The notes: generated by a model not told the origin, from the sequence alone. DNA of 64,000 nucleotides from Stenotrophomonas sp. UBA2629 (GCA_002359895.1 DEOB01000010.1:1242125-1306124), one strand, 5' to 3'. Numbered from the stretch's first letter, positions 42,993-51,473 are shown. A program made the numbers and translations.

Positions 42993-43889
42993 TTACAAGG
43001 ACGCCGCAGCGTTGCCGGGCGTGACAAGCGCCGGCAATTTATTCGGGTTGAGCACGCTGTAGACATTGACGATGCGGCCATCGGCCACGTCGATGGTGGT
43101 GATGGAATGCAGGTGGTCGCCTTCAAAACGGAGGATGGCCGGCTCGCCGTTGACGTAGCCCAGCTGCGCCGGCTGCACGCCGCCGCGCCGTGCGATGGCC
43201 CAGAACAGGCGGCCGATGCGCTCGGCGCCCAGCAGCGGCCGGATGCCCGCCGTCACCACGCCACCGCCATCGGACAGCAGTCGCGCATTGACGTGCAGCA
43301 GCGCCTGGATGGCCTGGCTGTCGCCGCGTTGCGAGGCGTCCATGAAGCGGGCCAGCAACTGCCGATGTTGGCGTGCGTCTGCATTGAAGCGCGGGCGTTC
43401 GGCCTGCAGGCGCTGCTTGGCCCGGTGTACTAACTGCCGGCAGTTGGCCTCGCTGTGGCCGATCAGCTCGGCAATTTCCCGGTAGTCGTGGTCGAACGCT
43501 TCTTTCAGCAGGAATGCGGCGCGTTCTTCTGGCCCCAATTGCTCCAGTAACGTCAGGAACGCTACGGAAATCTCATCGGCGAGGGCGTGCGTCTGTGCCG
43601 GCCCAGGCGCGGGGTCGGCCTCGAGGCTCACCTGCAGCGGCTCCGGCAGCCACGGGCCGACGTAGTGCTGGCGTTCGCGCTTGGCCGCGCGCAGGCGGTC
43701 CAGGCCCAGCCGGGTGGTGGTGGTCACCAGCCAGGCCTCGGGGTCGTGAATGGCCGAGATGTCGCTGCCGGACCAGCGCAGCCAGGCGTCCTGGACCACA
43801 TCTTCGGCATCGGCGCGGCTGCCCAGTAGGCGGTAGGCCAAAGCCAGCAGGCGCGGGCGATGGGTTTGGAACGGGATGTCGGTGTTCAT
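42993..43889 (-). CDS. ECF41-type (SigJ-like) sigma factor with C-terminal SnoaL-like domain
   Basis: A 298-residue extracytoplasmic-function sigma factor. Region 2 is RPRLLALAYRLLGSRADAEDVVQDAWLRW-like (residues about 10-40), region 4 contains DYREIAELIGHSEANCRQLV. A C-terminal SnoaL-like domain (about 175-290) is characteristic of group ECF41, which has no anti-sigma and is controlled by this extension. The conserved ECF41 C-terminal motif NPDKL appears here as NPNKL (281-285). The next gene is an AhpD-like COE target, and both genes have ECF41-type promoters. Confidence 0.93.
   Translation of the reverse strand: MNTDIPFQTHRPRLLALAYRLLGSRADAEDVVQDAWLRWSGSDISAIHDPEAWLVTTTTRLGLDRLRAAKRERQHYVGPWLPEPLQVSLEADPAPGPAQTHALADEISVAFLTLLEQLGPEERAAFLLKEAFDHDYREIAELIGHSEANCRQLVHRAKQRLQAERPRFNADARQHRQLLARFMDASQRGDSQAIQALLHVNARLLSDGGGVVTAGIRPLLGAERIGRLFWAIARRGGVQPAQLGYVNGEPAILRFEGDHLHSITTIDVADGRIVNVYSVLNPNKLPALVTPGNAAASL
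43000..43026 (-). promoter_or_regulatory. ECF41-type promoter for the AhpD-like gene (inside sigma 3' end)
   Basis: Reading the minus strand: TGTCACG (43026-43020), a 16-nt spacer, then CGTC (43003-43000). This is the reported ECF41 consensus (TGTCACA, 16 nt, CGTC) with one change at the last -35 base. It overlaps the last ten codons of the sigma gene. The start codon of the AhpD-like gene is 43 nt downstream, giving a leader of about 35 nt with a good ribosome site. Confidence 0.8.
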
Positions 43890-43897
43890 ATGGGCAG

Positions 43898-43924
43898 GAC
43901 GCCGCAAAGCGGGCTGGCGTGACA
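43898..43924 (-). promoter_or_regulatory. ECF41-type promoter for the sigma gene itself
   Basis: Minus strand: TGTCACG (43924-43918), 16 nt, CGTC (43901-43898). The two copies share the -35, the spacer length, the -10 and the ends of the spacer (TGCGGCGTCC). The sigma ATG at 43889 is only 8 nt beyond the -10, so transcription would start at or next to the A of the start codon, implying a leaderless or near-leaderless message. Confidence 0.75.
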
Positions 43925-44057
43925 GACCGCTGCTACTTTGCCTGATACCTGGTGATGGCGACCGCGCGGGCCGCAACCAAGGTAGGAGGCGCTGCCGGCT
44001 GGCAAGGCGTAAAATGGCGGGCTGAACCCCCGCCAGCCTTCAGCAAGCGAGCAAGCC

Positions 44058-45575
44058 GTGACATCGATCAAGCAGGAAGACCTCATCCAGTCCGTCGCCG
44101 ACGCGCTGCAGTACATCTCGTACTACCACCCGGTGGATTACATCAAGAACCTCTCCGCCGCCTATGAGCGCGAAGAGTCGCCGGCGGCCAAAGAGGCCAT
44201 TGCCCAGATTCTGATCAACTCGCGCATGTGCGCCGAAGGCCACCGGCCGATCTGCCAGGACACCGGCATCGTCACCGTGTTCCTGGAAATCGGCATGAAC
44301 GTGCGTTGGGACGACGCCACCATGGGCGTGGAGGACATGGCCAACGAGGGCATCCGCCGCGCCTACGCCTATCCGGACAACAAGCTGCGCGCCTCGGTGC
44401 TGGCCGACCCGGCCGGCAAGCGCACCAACACCAAGGACAACACCCCGGGCGTGGTCAACGTCAAAGTGGTGCCGGGTAATACGGTCGAGGTGATCGTTGC
44501 TGCCAAGGGCGGCGGCTCGGAGGCCAAGAGCAAGTTCGCCATGCTCAACCCGTCCGATTCCATCGTTGATTGGGTGCTCAAGACCGTGCCGACCATGGGC
44601 GCGGGCTGGTGCCCGCCGGGCATGCTCGGCATCGGCATTGGCGGCACCGCTGAAAAGGCGATGCTGCTGGCCAAGGAATCGTTGATGGAGCCGATCGACA
44701 TCACCGACCTGCAGGCACGCGGTGCGTCCAACCGTGCCGAAGAGCTGCGTCTGGAACTGTTTGAGAAGGTCAACGCGCTGGGCATTGGCGCGCAGGGCCT
44801 GGGCGGCCTGACCACGGTGCTGGACATCAAGGTCAAGGATTTCCCGACCCACGCGGCCAACCTGCCGGTGGCGATGATCCCCAACTGCGCTGCTACCCGC
44901 CACGCTCATTTCACCCTGGATGGCAGCGGCCCGGTGATGCTGGATCCGCCGTCGCTGGAAGACTGGCCGCAGATCACCTACGACTCGTCCAAGGGCACGC
45001 GTGTTGATCTGGACACCATCACCCCGGAAGAAGTGGCCAACTGGAAGCCAGGTCAAACCCTGCTGCTCAACGGCAAGCTGCTGACCGGCCGCGACGCCGC
45101 GCACAAGCGCATGGTGGACATGCTCAACAAGGGCGAGCAGTTGCCGGTCGATCTGAAGGGCCGCTTCATTTACTACGTCGGCCCGGTGGACCCGGTGCGT
45201 GACGAAGTAGTGGGCCCGGCCGGCCCGACCACCGCCACGCGCATGGACAAGTTCACCCGTCAGATTCTGGAACAGACTGGCCTGCTGGGCATGGTCGGCA
45301 AGGCCGAGCGCGGACCGGCGGCGATTGACGCGATCCGCGACAACAAGTCGGCATATCTGATGGCTGTGGGTGGCTCGGCGTACCTGGTGTCCAAGGCGAT
45401 CAAGGCCTCCAAGGTCGTCGGCTTTGCCGACCTGGGCATGGAAGCGATTTACGAATTCACCGTGCAGGACATGCCGGTGACGGTGGCGGTGGATTCCACC
45501 GGCGAGTCGGTACACAAAACCGGCCCGCGCGAATGGCAGGCCCGCATCGGCAAGATTCCGGTCGTGGTTGAGTAA
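44058..45575 (+). CDS. fumA: Fumarate hydratase, class I
   Basis: A 505-residue iron-sulfur fumarase converting fumarate to malate in the TCA cycle. Both domains of the class I enzyme are on one chain. Cys ligands of the [4Fe-4S] cluster fit CQDTG, GAGWCPPG and PNCAAT. The C-terminal beta-type domain has NGKLLTGRDAAHKR and IYYVGPVDPV (read with F/I at the first position). Start is a GTG at 44058. Class I enzymes are oxygen-sensitive; a class II enzyme elsewhere is likely. A strong terminator follows. Confidence 0.95.
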   Translation: MTSIKQEDLIQSVADALQYISYYHPVDYIKNLSAAYEREESPAAKEAIAQILINSRMCAEGHRPICQDTGIVTVFLEIGMNVRWDDATMGVEDMANEGIRRAYAYPDNKLRASVLADPAGKRTNTKDNTPGVVNVKVVPGNTVEVIVAAKGGGSEAKSKFAMLNPSDSIVDWVLKTVPTMGAGWCPPGMLGIGIGGTAEKAMLLAKESLMEPIDITDLQARGASNRAEELRLELFEKVNALGIGAQGLGGLTTVLDIKVKDFPTHAANLPVAMIPNCAATRHAHFTLDGSGPVMLDPPSLEDWPQITYDSSKGTRVDLDTITPEEVANWKPGQTLLLNGKLLTGRDAAHKRMVDMLNKGEQLPVDLKGRFIYYVGPVDPVRDEVVGPAGPTTATRMDKFTRQILEQTGLLGMVGKAERGPAAIDAIRDNKSAYLMAVGGSAYLVSKAIKASKVVGFADLGMEAIYEFTVQDMPVTVAVDSTGESVHKTGPREWQARIGKIPVVVE

Positions 45576-45601
45576 GCCACCGGTTTTTACTGGTGACAAC
45601 G

Positions 45602-45637
45602 CAACGGCCCGGGCTATGCTCGGGCCGTTGCCGTTTT
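45602..45637 (+). terminator. Intrinsic terminator after fumarase gene
   Basis: CAACGGCCCGGG and CTCGGGCCGTTG form a stem around CTATG, and CCGTTTTC follows. The small lipoprotein gene starts 14 bp later. Confidence 0.85.
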
Positions 45638-45650
45638 CAGGGAATGAACG

Positions 45651-45965
45651 ATGCGCACCTGCCAATGGATGATTGCTTCAGTGCTTGTGGTGCTATTGAC
45701 CGCCTGCAGCAGTTCGAGCTGGCGCAGTGCGCCGCCTGACCCGGCCGCCTGCGTCAATTACTGCCAGGACAATCACCAAATGTGCTTGGCCAATCCGCGC
45801 GGCTTTGGTGATTGCGGCGAAGGCAACCGAAGCAATCAGTGCGACAAGATCACCAACCCGGAACTGCGCGGCGCGTGCCAGACATCGCAAGCCTTCTGCC
45901 AGAACCGTTCTTCAGCCGCCGTGTGCGGTGAGCGCCTCAACAACTGCATGGCGAGTTGCAACTGA
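45651..45965 (+). CDS. Small Cys-rich lipoprotein of unknown function
   Basis: A 104-residue exported protein with lipobox LLTAC (Cys19) after a hydrophobic segment. The mature part has ten further cysteines, an even number suited to five disulfides, for example in CVNYC, QMC, GDC, NQC, GAC, AFC, AVC, NNC and the final SC. It likely folds compactly in the periplasm or at the outer membrane. No family is recognised. It lies behind the fumarase terminator, so it has its own expression. Confidence 0.78.
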   Translation: MRTCQWMIASVLVVLLTACSSSSWRSAPPDPAACVNYCQDNHQMCLANPRGFGDCGEGNRSNQCDKITNPELRGACQTSQAFCQNRSSAAVCGERLNNCMASCN

Positions 45966-46133
45966 GCGTTTGTCGCGACGGTGCAGGCTGAAATGAAGTG
46001 GCGCGCAGATCCTTGGTTCCCAGCTGGTCATACGATTGCCTGAGCGCCGGTGACAGCCGTCGGCGGACTTCAGCCGCCTGCCGTTGGCCGCTTGCAGGGC
46101 TACACTGCGGTTCCGTCCGCACACGAGCTGCTC

Positions 46134-46769
46134 ATGTCCGTTGTTCTCTATGGATCGCAAAGCACCGCATCGCTGGTGGTGCATTGGCTACTGATCGAGC
46201 TGGGTGTCGATCATGAGCTGCGGCAATTGGATTTTGATCTCGGGGAACAGAAGGCGGCTGATTATCTCGCCCTCAATCCCGCCGGGCGTGTGCCCACGCT
46301 GATCATCAACGGCCAGGTGCTGACCGAGTCGGCCGCCATTGCCATGCACCTGGCTGACCTGCATCCGCAGGCCGGTTTTGCGCCCGCACCGGGCACGCCG
46401 GCACGCGGTGATTACTATCGCTGGATCTGCTTCTGCGTGTACACGCTGATGCCGGCGTACCGCAGTTGGTTCTATCCCGACGAGCCTGCGGGCGAGGCCA
46501 ATATCGACGCAGTCAAAACACGCGCCCGCGTGCAGCTGGAAACGGCGTGGCAACAGATGGCCGATCACCTCGCCGCGCACGGCCCTTACGTGTTGGGCGA
46601 GCAGCTGTCGGTGGTGGATTTCATGCTGACCATGTTGATGCGGTGGAGCCGCAACATGCCGCGTCCCAGCGACAGTTGGCCAGCCTTGGTTGCGCATGCG
46701 GCGCGAATGAAGGCGCGGCCAGCGTTTGCCGAGGTGTATCGCCGCGAGGGCATCAGCGACTGGGCCTGA
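46134..46769 (+). CDS. Glutathione S-transferase
   Basis: A 211-residue GST: N-terminal thioredoxin-like domain with SQSTASLVVHWLLIELGV, ALNPAGRVPTLIINGQ (cis-Pro loop) and TESAAIAMHLADLHP (glutathione-binding ES), then a helical C-terminal domain with LSVVDFMLTMLMRW (N-capping box). The substrate cannot be told. No ribosome site is obvious before the ATG at 46134. It is one of three GSTs in this window, the others at 10267 and 55588. Confidence 0.92.
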   Translation: MSVVLYGSQSTASLVVHWLLIELGVDHELRQLDFDLGEQKAADYLALNPAGRVPTLIINGQVLTESAAIAMHLADLHPQAGFAPAPGTPARGDYYRWICFCVYTLMPAYRSWFYPDEPAGEANIDAVKTRARVQLETAWQQMADHLAAHGPYVLGEQLSVVDFMLTMLMRWSRNMPRPSDSWPALVAHAARMKARPAFAEVYRREGISDWA

Positions 46770-46835
46770 GCGGGTAGTGGCCTCTGTTGGTGATCAGTGG
46801 GTTGAGAACCCCCATCACCAACAATGGCGCCGCTC

Positions 46836-47945
46836 TCAGTCCACGTGGTCCTCAAATTTGCGCCCGCCTTGGAACGGCATCAAATGCTGTTTGATGATGC
46901 CGTTGGGCACCGTTTCCAGCTTCATGACGCCGTATTCCTGCGGCCATTGCGCCTGGTCGCGCGGCAGCTTGAACGTGCCCATCAGCATGTCCACCAACGG
47001 CAGGTGGATGGCGTAGTTCACATCCACGTATTCCTGTTGCCGCGCGTGGTGCCAGTGGTGATAGCGCGGCAGTACCAGCAGGTATTCCAGCCAGCCGAAA
47101 CGGATGCCGAGGTTGGCGTGTGCCAACACGGCCTGCAGGCCCACCAGAATCACATAGGCATTCACCGCTGGCGTCGAGAAGCCCAGGATCAGCAGCGGCA
47201 GCAGCACGGCGCTGCGCGTCATCACTATTTCAACGATATGGATGCGCGAGCCGGCCAGCCAGTCCATGTGCCGGCTGGAGTGGTGCACCGCATGGAACCG
47301 CCATAGCCACGGAATGTTGTGATACGCGCGGTGCAGCAGCGCCTGCGCCATGTCAGCCACGAACACCGCAATCAGGAACTGCGCCCACACCGGCAGCGAC
47401 TGGATCGCGGATTTGAGTGCGGGGAACGCTGCCAACCCAGCCACGGTCGAGGTGGAGGCGGTCACCAGAATCAGGATGAACTGCACCAGCACGTGGCTCA
47501 TGAAAAAGTACGCAACATCGGTACGCCAGCCGGGGCGCAGTGGCGACAGCGCGCGTTTGCCCAGGTAGCGCTCCAGCGGCACGAACACCAGCGCCGAGAA
47601 GAACAGCGACAGCACAAACCAGTCCAACCCCAGCGAATAAGGTGTCTGCCCCACGGGGTCGAACTGGACATTGGTGCCACCCAAAAGCACGGCCAAAGTG
47701 GCGCTGCCTACACCGATGGTGGCGATGCGCTTGTTGCGGTCGCGCAATATGGCGACGGTGCCCAAGATGAAGGCTGCGGCCAACCCAACCAGCAGCAGAT
47801 GGCGGGCGAAGTGCTCGTTGTAGACCGCGCGGAACTCTTTGCTGGTCAGCAGCTCAGGGAAGTGAAAACAGGCGACCGCCATCAGGCTCAACAGCCCCAA
47901 CAGCGCGGAGCTATAGGCAAAAAACGAACGACGTTGTCGGGCCAT
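46836..47945 (-). CDS. Sterol desaturase/fatty acid hydroxylase-family membrane protein
   Basis: A 369-residue polytopic protein of the fatty acid hydroxylase superfamily. His clusters binding a di-iron centre are visible: HRAYH, HAVHHSSRH, and HHWHHAR. About six to eight membrane segments include an N-terminal pair (about 8-85) additional to the core domain. It probably oxygenates or desaturates a membrane lipid, with the substrate unknown. AGGAAG precedes the start. The 312-bp region upstream is empty. Confidence 0.88.
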   Translation of the reverse strand: MARQRRSFFAYSSALLGLLSLMAVACFHFPELLTSKEFRAVYNEHFARHLLLVGLAAAFILGTVAILRDRNKRIATIGVGSATLAVLLGGTNVQFDPVGQTPYSLGLDWFVLSLFFSALVFVPLERYLGKRALSPLRPGWRTDVAYFFMSHVLVQFILILVTASTSTVAGLAAFPALKSAIQSLPVWAQFLIAVFVADMAQALLHRAYHNIPWLWRFHAVHHSSRHMDWLAGSRIHIVEIVMTRSAVLLPLLILGFSTPAVNAYVILVGLQAVLAHANLGIRFGWLEYLLVLPRYHHWHHARQQEYVDVNYAIHLPLVDMLMGTFKLPRDQAQWPQEYGVMKLETVPNGIIKQHLMPFQGGRKFEDHVD

Positions 47946-48257
47946 GCAAGGACTTCCTGTCTGTGACTGGCGGATTCTGCCCTCTGCGCCGCGAGACGGA
48001 TAGCCCCGGCAGGGATGGCGTTGGCGGCTTGCTTTGGCACAGCGCAGGCGCGGTGGTTAAAGGAACGGCGCGCCATGAACGGCAAACAGGCAGATGTGAG
48101 GCGCCGCGCATGCGTTGAGGTTGTCGACGGAAGGGGCGGGATCCCTTTCCTGGCCCTGGCTACAAGCGCAGTTGGCGACGTATTCAACCGGACCAGGCGC
48201 GCGTCGCGTGACGCCTTGATGAGGCCGGGCGCGTGCTTCAGCGCCCGGCGTAAGCCA
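47946..48257. other. Gene-free intergenic region
   Basis: I see no gene here. Frames on both strands lack homology and start signals. A perfect 9-bp hairpin, GCCGGGCGC/GCGCCCGGC (48224-48249), follows the ArsC-type gene and may be its terminator, though no T-run accompanies it. Confidence 0.6.
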
Positions 48258-48608
48258 TCAATCCAGCAGCGTCAGCACGGTTTCCGGCGGGCGGCACAGG
48301 GCCGTGCCTTTGTCGGTGCGAACGATGGGGCGGTTGATCAGTGCCGGATGCGCGGCCATTGCGCTGATCAGCGCCGCGTCATCATCAAGTTTTGCCGCCA
48401 GGCCCAGTTCGGCATAGGCGGCTTCCTTGGTGCGCAGCAGGTCGCGTGCGGGCAGGTTCATTTCAGCCAGCAACGCGCGCAGCTGTGCGGCCGAAGGCGG
48501 CGTTTCAAGGTAGTTGATGACATCGATATCGGCGCCAGCTTCCTGCAGCAGAGCCAGCGCGCCGCGTGAGTTGGAGCAGCGGCTGTTATGCCAGATCGTT
48601 GCTTTCAT
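48258..48608 (-). CDS. ArsC-family (glutaredoxin-dependent arsenate reductase-like) protein
   Basis: A 116-residue ArsC/YfgD-type protein with the thioredoxin-like fold. WHNSRCSNSRGALALLQ has the catalytic Cys (HNSRCSxSR is the YfgD form), LLRTKEAAY is the second conserved block, and INRPIVRT with C-terminal CRPPETVL carries the family Arg. YfgD-like members often lack a proven arsenate function. ATG 48608 begins three bases after the pldA stop, so it is translated from the pldA message. Confidence 0.88.
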   Translation of the reverse strand: MKATIWHNSRCSNSRGALALLQEAGADIDVINYLETPPSAAQLRALLAEMNLPARDLLRTKEAAYAELGLAAKLDDDAALISAMAAHPALINRPIVRTDKGTALCRPPETVLTLLD

Positions 48609-48610
48609 TT

Positions 48611-49759
48611 TCAGAACCACTCCAACAGGGACACACCGACACCGATGTAGGTGGCGCGATGGTTGTAGTCGATCATGCTCTCGCCGTAGCCATCAAACAC
48701 CTGCACGTGGCCGCGCAGCAGGTTGTTGATGGGGAAGCCGTAGTCCACCTGTACCGAGCCATGGGCGCGGTCGCCACTGCGCAGCGAGTGGCGGCCGGTG
48801 ATTGCCAGTTCGTGGCCGTTGCGGTTGTAGACCAGGGTGGCGTCGCCACGGCCCAGGTAGTCCTGGATGTCCGGGTTGTTGTCTTCGCTGCGGGTTTCCG
48901 GAATGCGATACCACGGGCGCAGCATGATCGCCCAGTTCTCGCGGTCCAGGCCGACGTTCAATATCACCCGGTTCCAGCTGCGCGACAGCGGATCGCTGCG
49001 TCCATTGGACTGATGGTTGAGGCTGATGCCGGTCATGCGCCCGTTCCAGCCAAACAGCGAGTAGCCGTTGCGGAAGGTCAGCATCACTTCGGGTTCGTAA
49101 TTGGTTTCGCGGAACGGGCGCGAATTTTCGCTGTTGTAGGCCTGCCAGCGGGAACTCTGGGTGTAGCCCACCCAGATGTCGCCGTTGTCGCCGAACAGGT
49201 TTTCGGCAACCTTGGTCTTGAAGCTGAGCTGGAACTTCAGCTCGGTGCTGTCCAGCTCCTCCGCCTCGGTGACGGTGTTGTTGGGGTTGGGCGAGTGCGG
49301 CATTTCGTTGGGCTTGCTGCTCCAGAATGCGGGCAGCAGGTAGACCGGCTTGTAGGCGCGCAGCTGGAACAAGCCCAGCTTGGAGTCCTTGGCCAGCTCC
49401 CAGCGGCTGTCCAGCAACGAACCGCGGCCGGCATTGGCCGCCGCCGCTTCCAGTTCGTCATGGGCGAACAATTCATTGCGACGCGGGTCTTGCTCGTCCA
49501 GCGTCTTGGCGACGGCCTTGGCCTCTTTGCGTGCCAGCAGTGCCGCGCTGGCGGCCTCGTCGGCGGCGCGGGTATCCACTGCGGTGCGGCCCAGTGCCTT
49601 GTCGTAACAGGCAAGGCGTGGGGCGTCGGAGTCCAGTGCGAAGCAGGCCTCGGGCGAGGCCGGGTCGGCAATGTATTCCTGGGCCAGCACGGAGCCGCTG
49701 GCGCCGCTCAGGGCAATCAGTAATGCGTAATGCAGTGGGGAGAGTCGCATGGTGTACAT
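48611..49759 (-). CDS. pldA: Outer membrane phospholipase A (OMPLA)
   Basis: A 382-residue beta-barrel phospholipase that hydrolyses phospholipids mislocalised to the outer leaflet. The N-terminal signal peptide (LSPLHYALLIALSGASGSVLA) is followed by a 100-residue periplasmic extension with EACFALDSDAPRLACYD, then the barrel. The catalytic region NHQSNGRSDPLSRSWNR holds the His and Ser, and NYEPEVMLTF is a typical strand. The C-terminus ends in Phe (SLLEWF), as outer membrane proteins do. An ATG nine bases downstream is an alternative start. Confidence 0.93.
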   Translation of the reverse strand: MYTMRLSPLHYALLIALSGASGSVLAQEYIADPASPEACFALDSDAPRLACYDKALGRTAVDTRAADEAASAALLARKEAKAVAKTLDEQDPRRNELFAHDELEAAAANAGRGSLLDSRWELAKDSKLGLFQLRAYKPVYLLPAFWSSKPNEMPHSPNPNNTVTEAEELDSTELKFQLSFKTKVAENLFGDNGDIWVGYTQSSRWQAYNSENSRPFRETNYEPEVMLTFRNGYSLFGWNGRMTGISLNHQSNGRSDPLSRSWNRVILNVGLDRENWAIMLRPWYRIPETRSEDNNPDIQDYLGRGDATLVYNRNGHELAITGRHSLRSGDRAHGSVQVDYGFPINNLLRGHVQVFDGYGESMIDYNHRATYIGVGVSLLEWF

Positions 49760-49874
49760 CCGGTCACGATGAGGGGCCGGGCCATACCCGGACTGTGCAG
49801 TCCTGGGACGGCGGGAGTGGCGTTGAGGGGGATTGTCGGTGATTTCGCGTGACGGGGTACGCAGCGCCGTAGGC

Positions 49875-50360
49875 TCACACAAACCAGGCGGCGGCAAACA
49901 CACCGATCATCGCCATGGCCAGGCCCAGCTTGAGGGCCACGCCGAGCACGATGCCCAGCCAGGTGCCCAGTCCCACCTTGGTGGCTTGACCCAACTGGCG
50001 GCCGTGCAGGTATTCACCTACCGCAGCACCGGCAAACGGGCCCACAAACAATCCAATCGGCATGAAAAACAGCCCGGCGACCGTACCGATGGCCGCTCCC
50101 AGCAGGGCTTTTTTGCTGGCCCCCACCTTCTGCGCGCCGACCACCGTGGAAAGTATGTCCACCACAATCGAAATGAGGGTCAACACCCCCAGCACCACCA
50201 GTGGCAGCCAGCCCACCCGTTCAAACCCTTCGGTCCAGGCCGCGATCAACAGGCCGACGAACACCAGCGGAATGCCCGGCAATACCGGCAGGATGATGCC
50301 TGCCAAGCCCACGATGACCAGCAGGGCGGCGATCAGATAGAAGATGAATGAATAGTCCAT
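49875..50360 (-). CDS. DUF456 family membrane protein
   Basis: A 161-residue hydrophobic protein with about five membrane segments. The conserved opening GLAGIILPVLPGIPLVFVGLLIAAW and the glycine-rich GASKKALLGAAIGTVAGLFF with FVGPFAGAAVGEYL define DUF456. The repeating glycine pattern suggests close helix packing. No function is known. It is divergent from the cold-shock gene with 231 bp between the starts. Confidence 0.88.
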   Translation of the reverse strand: MDYSFIFYLIAALLVIVGLAGIILPVLPGIPLVFVGLLIAAWTEGFERVGWLPLVVLGVLTLISIVVDILSTVVGAQKVGASKKALLGAAIGTVAGLFFMPIGLFVGPFAGAAVGEYLHGRQLGQATKVGLGTWLGIVLGVALKLGLAMAMIGVFAAAWFV

Positions 50361-50461
50361 GTTGGCTCTGAGGAAGGGCGAATGGGGGTTGACTTTATTG
50401 ACGCATCACGATTGCAATTTGGATTGCCCCGGGTTAAGTTGCAAACCGCTGAGCTTGGCAA

Positions 50462-50485
50462 GGTCACCGTGAATCGTGGCCTGAT
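50462..50485 (+). promoter_or_regulatory. Conserved cold-shock leader element, copy 2
   Basis: Identical over 24 nt to 9778-9801 and 106 nt before the start codon of the second cold-shock gene. The neighbouring 5' sequence (GCTTGGCAAG) also resembles copy 1, but the downstream leader does not. Purifying selection on a shared leader function is the simplest explanation for such identity in non-coding DNA. Confidence 0.65.
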
Positions 50486-50591
50486 CGGTAGATCGCATGA
50501 TTTGCTGCATCGTTGCACCTCGCTTCCTCCTTGCAATCAGCCGCCTTACGGGGCGTTCCATCACACGAGAGAGACCAGGGAGTTAGTAGAG

Positions 50592-50801
50592 ATGTCTGAT
50601 CGCGAAACCGGTACCGTCAAGTGGTTCAATGATGCCAAGGGCTTCGGCTTCATCAGCCGCGAAAGTGGCGAGGACGTGTTTGTGCACTTCCGTGCCATCC
50701 AGTCCGATGGCTTCAAGAGCCTGAAGGAAGGCCAGCAGGTCACCTTCACCGTCGTCCAGGGCCAGAAAGGCCTGCAGGCAGACGCAGTGCAGCCGGTCTG
50801 A
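50592..50801 (+). CDS. Cold-shock domain protein (CspA family), paralogue 2
   Basis: A 69-residue cold-shock protein: TGTVKWFNDAKG, RNP1 KGFGFISRE, RNP2 VFVHFRAI. It differs from paralogue 1 mainly in the middle (RESGEDVFV against ESGPDLFV) and near the C-terminus. AGGGAG precedes the ATG at 50592. It is monocistronic with its own terminator, and its leader shares a conserved block with that of paralogue 1, so the two are probably co-regulated. Confidence 0.95.
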   Translation: MSDRETGTVKWFNDAKGFGFISRESGEDVFVHFRAIQSDGFKSLKEGQQVTFTVVQGQKGLQADAVQPV

Positions 50802-50822
50802 TCCCAGCCGCACGCAGAACAA

Positions 50823-50856
50823 GGAAAGGCCCGCGCAAGCGGGCCTTTCCTTTTGT
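50823..50856 (+). terminator. Intrinsic terminator after csp copy 2
   Basis: GGAAAGGCCCGC and GCGGGCCTTTCC form a perfect 12-bp stem with a GCAA loop, and TTTTG follows. Confidence 0.92.
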
Positions 50857-50878
50857 CGCTGGGCAGTGTGCCGCCAAC

Positions 50879-51364
50879 TCAGCGCAGCACGACGCGGCCG
50901 TTGACCACGCGGACGTAGGTGTTCTCGCGGATGCCGCCCAGGTCCTTCTGGTTGACCATGATCACGCGGCCATCGTCCATGCGTACCTGGATGTCGTAAG
51001 AGTTGCCGGTGACGTTCTGTTGGATCTTGTTACCCGCCATGGCACCACCAACAGCACCTGCGACGGCGGCGATGTTCTGGTTGCCCTTGCTGCCGCCGGT
51101 GTGGTCGGAGATTTCATGGCCGGCAACCGCACCCACCAGGCCGCCCAGAATGGCGCCGGTGGCGGAGGGGGCCGTGCGGCCTGAGGCCACGGTGTTGATG
51201 CGGGTGACGATGCCGCAATCGTTACAACGGTTCTGGTTGTAGCCGTTGTCGTAATTGCCGCTGTTGTTGCCGTAGTTGCCGCCGTTGTTGTAACCCGGCG
51301 ATGTGGCGCAACCGGCCAAGGCCAGGCTGGCAATTGCGCTTACGGCGATCAGTCGAATGTTCAT
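50879..51364 (-). CDS. Glycine-zipper outer membrane lipoprotein, SlyB/Pcp-like
   Basis: A 161-residue lipoprotein with lipobox LALAGC (Cys19). An Asn/Gly/Tyr-rich region (25-45) precedes a glycine-zipper segment GAILGGLVGAVAGHEI and AGAVGGAMAGNKIQQ, the 17-kDa surface antigen/SlyB type. The C-terminal domain (VRMDDGRVIMVNQ) is that of the SlyB family. It is probably anchored in the outer membrane and envelope-stress related. AAGGA precedes the ATG. Confidence 0.9.
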   Translation of the reverse strand: MNIRLIAVSAIASLALAGCATSPGYNNGGNYGNNSGNYDNGYNQNRCNDCGIVTRINTVASGRTAPSATGAILGGLVGAVAGHEISDHTGGSKGNQNIAAVAGAVGGAMAGNKIQQNVTGNSYDIQVRMDDGRVIMVNQKDLGGIRENTYVRVVNGRVVLR

Positions 51365-51473
51365 GGTGTGTGTCCTTGCCAGATGAGGATGACGGTATAG
51401 GGGCATAACCGCCGCGAAGATCGTGTCGTTTTGCATGTGAATGGAGGGCCAACCACGTGTTCAGAACATGTAC

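Noticed and set aside
44040..45665. A 541-codon open frame opposite the fumarase gene
   Set aside because: His/Arg/Gly-rich shadow translation of a conserved class I fumarase.
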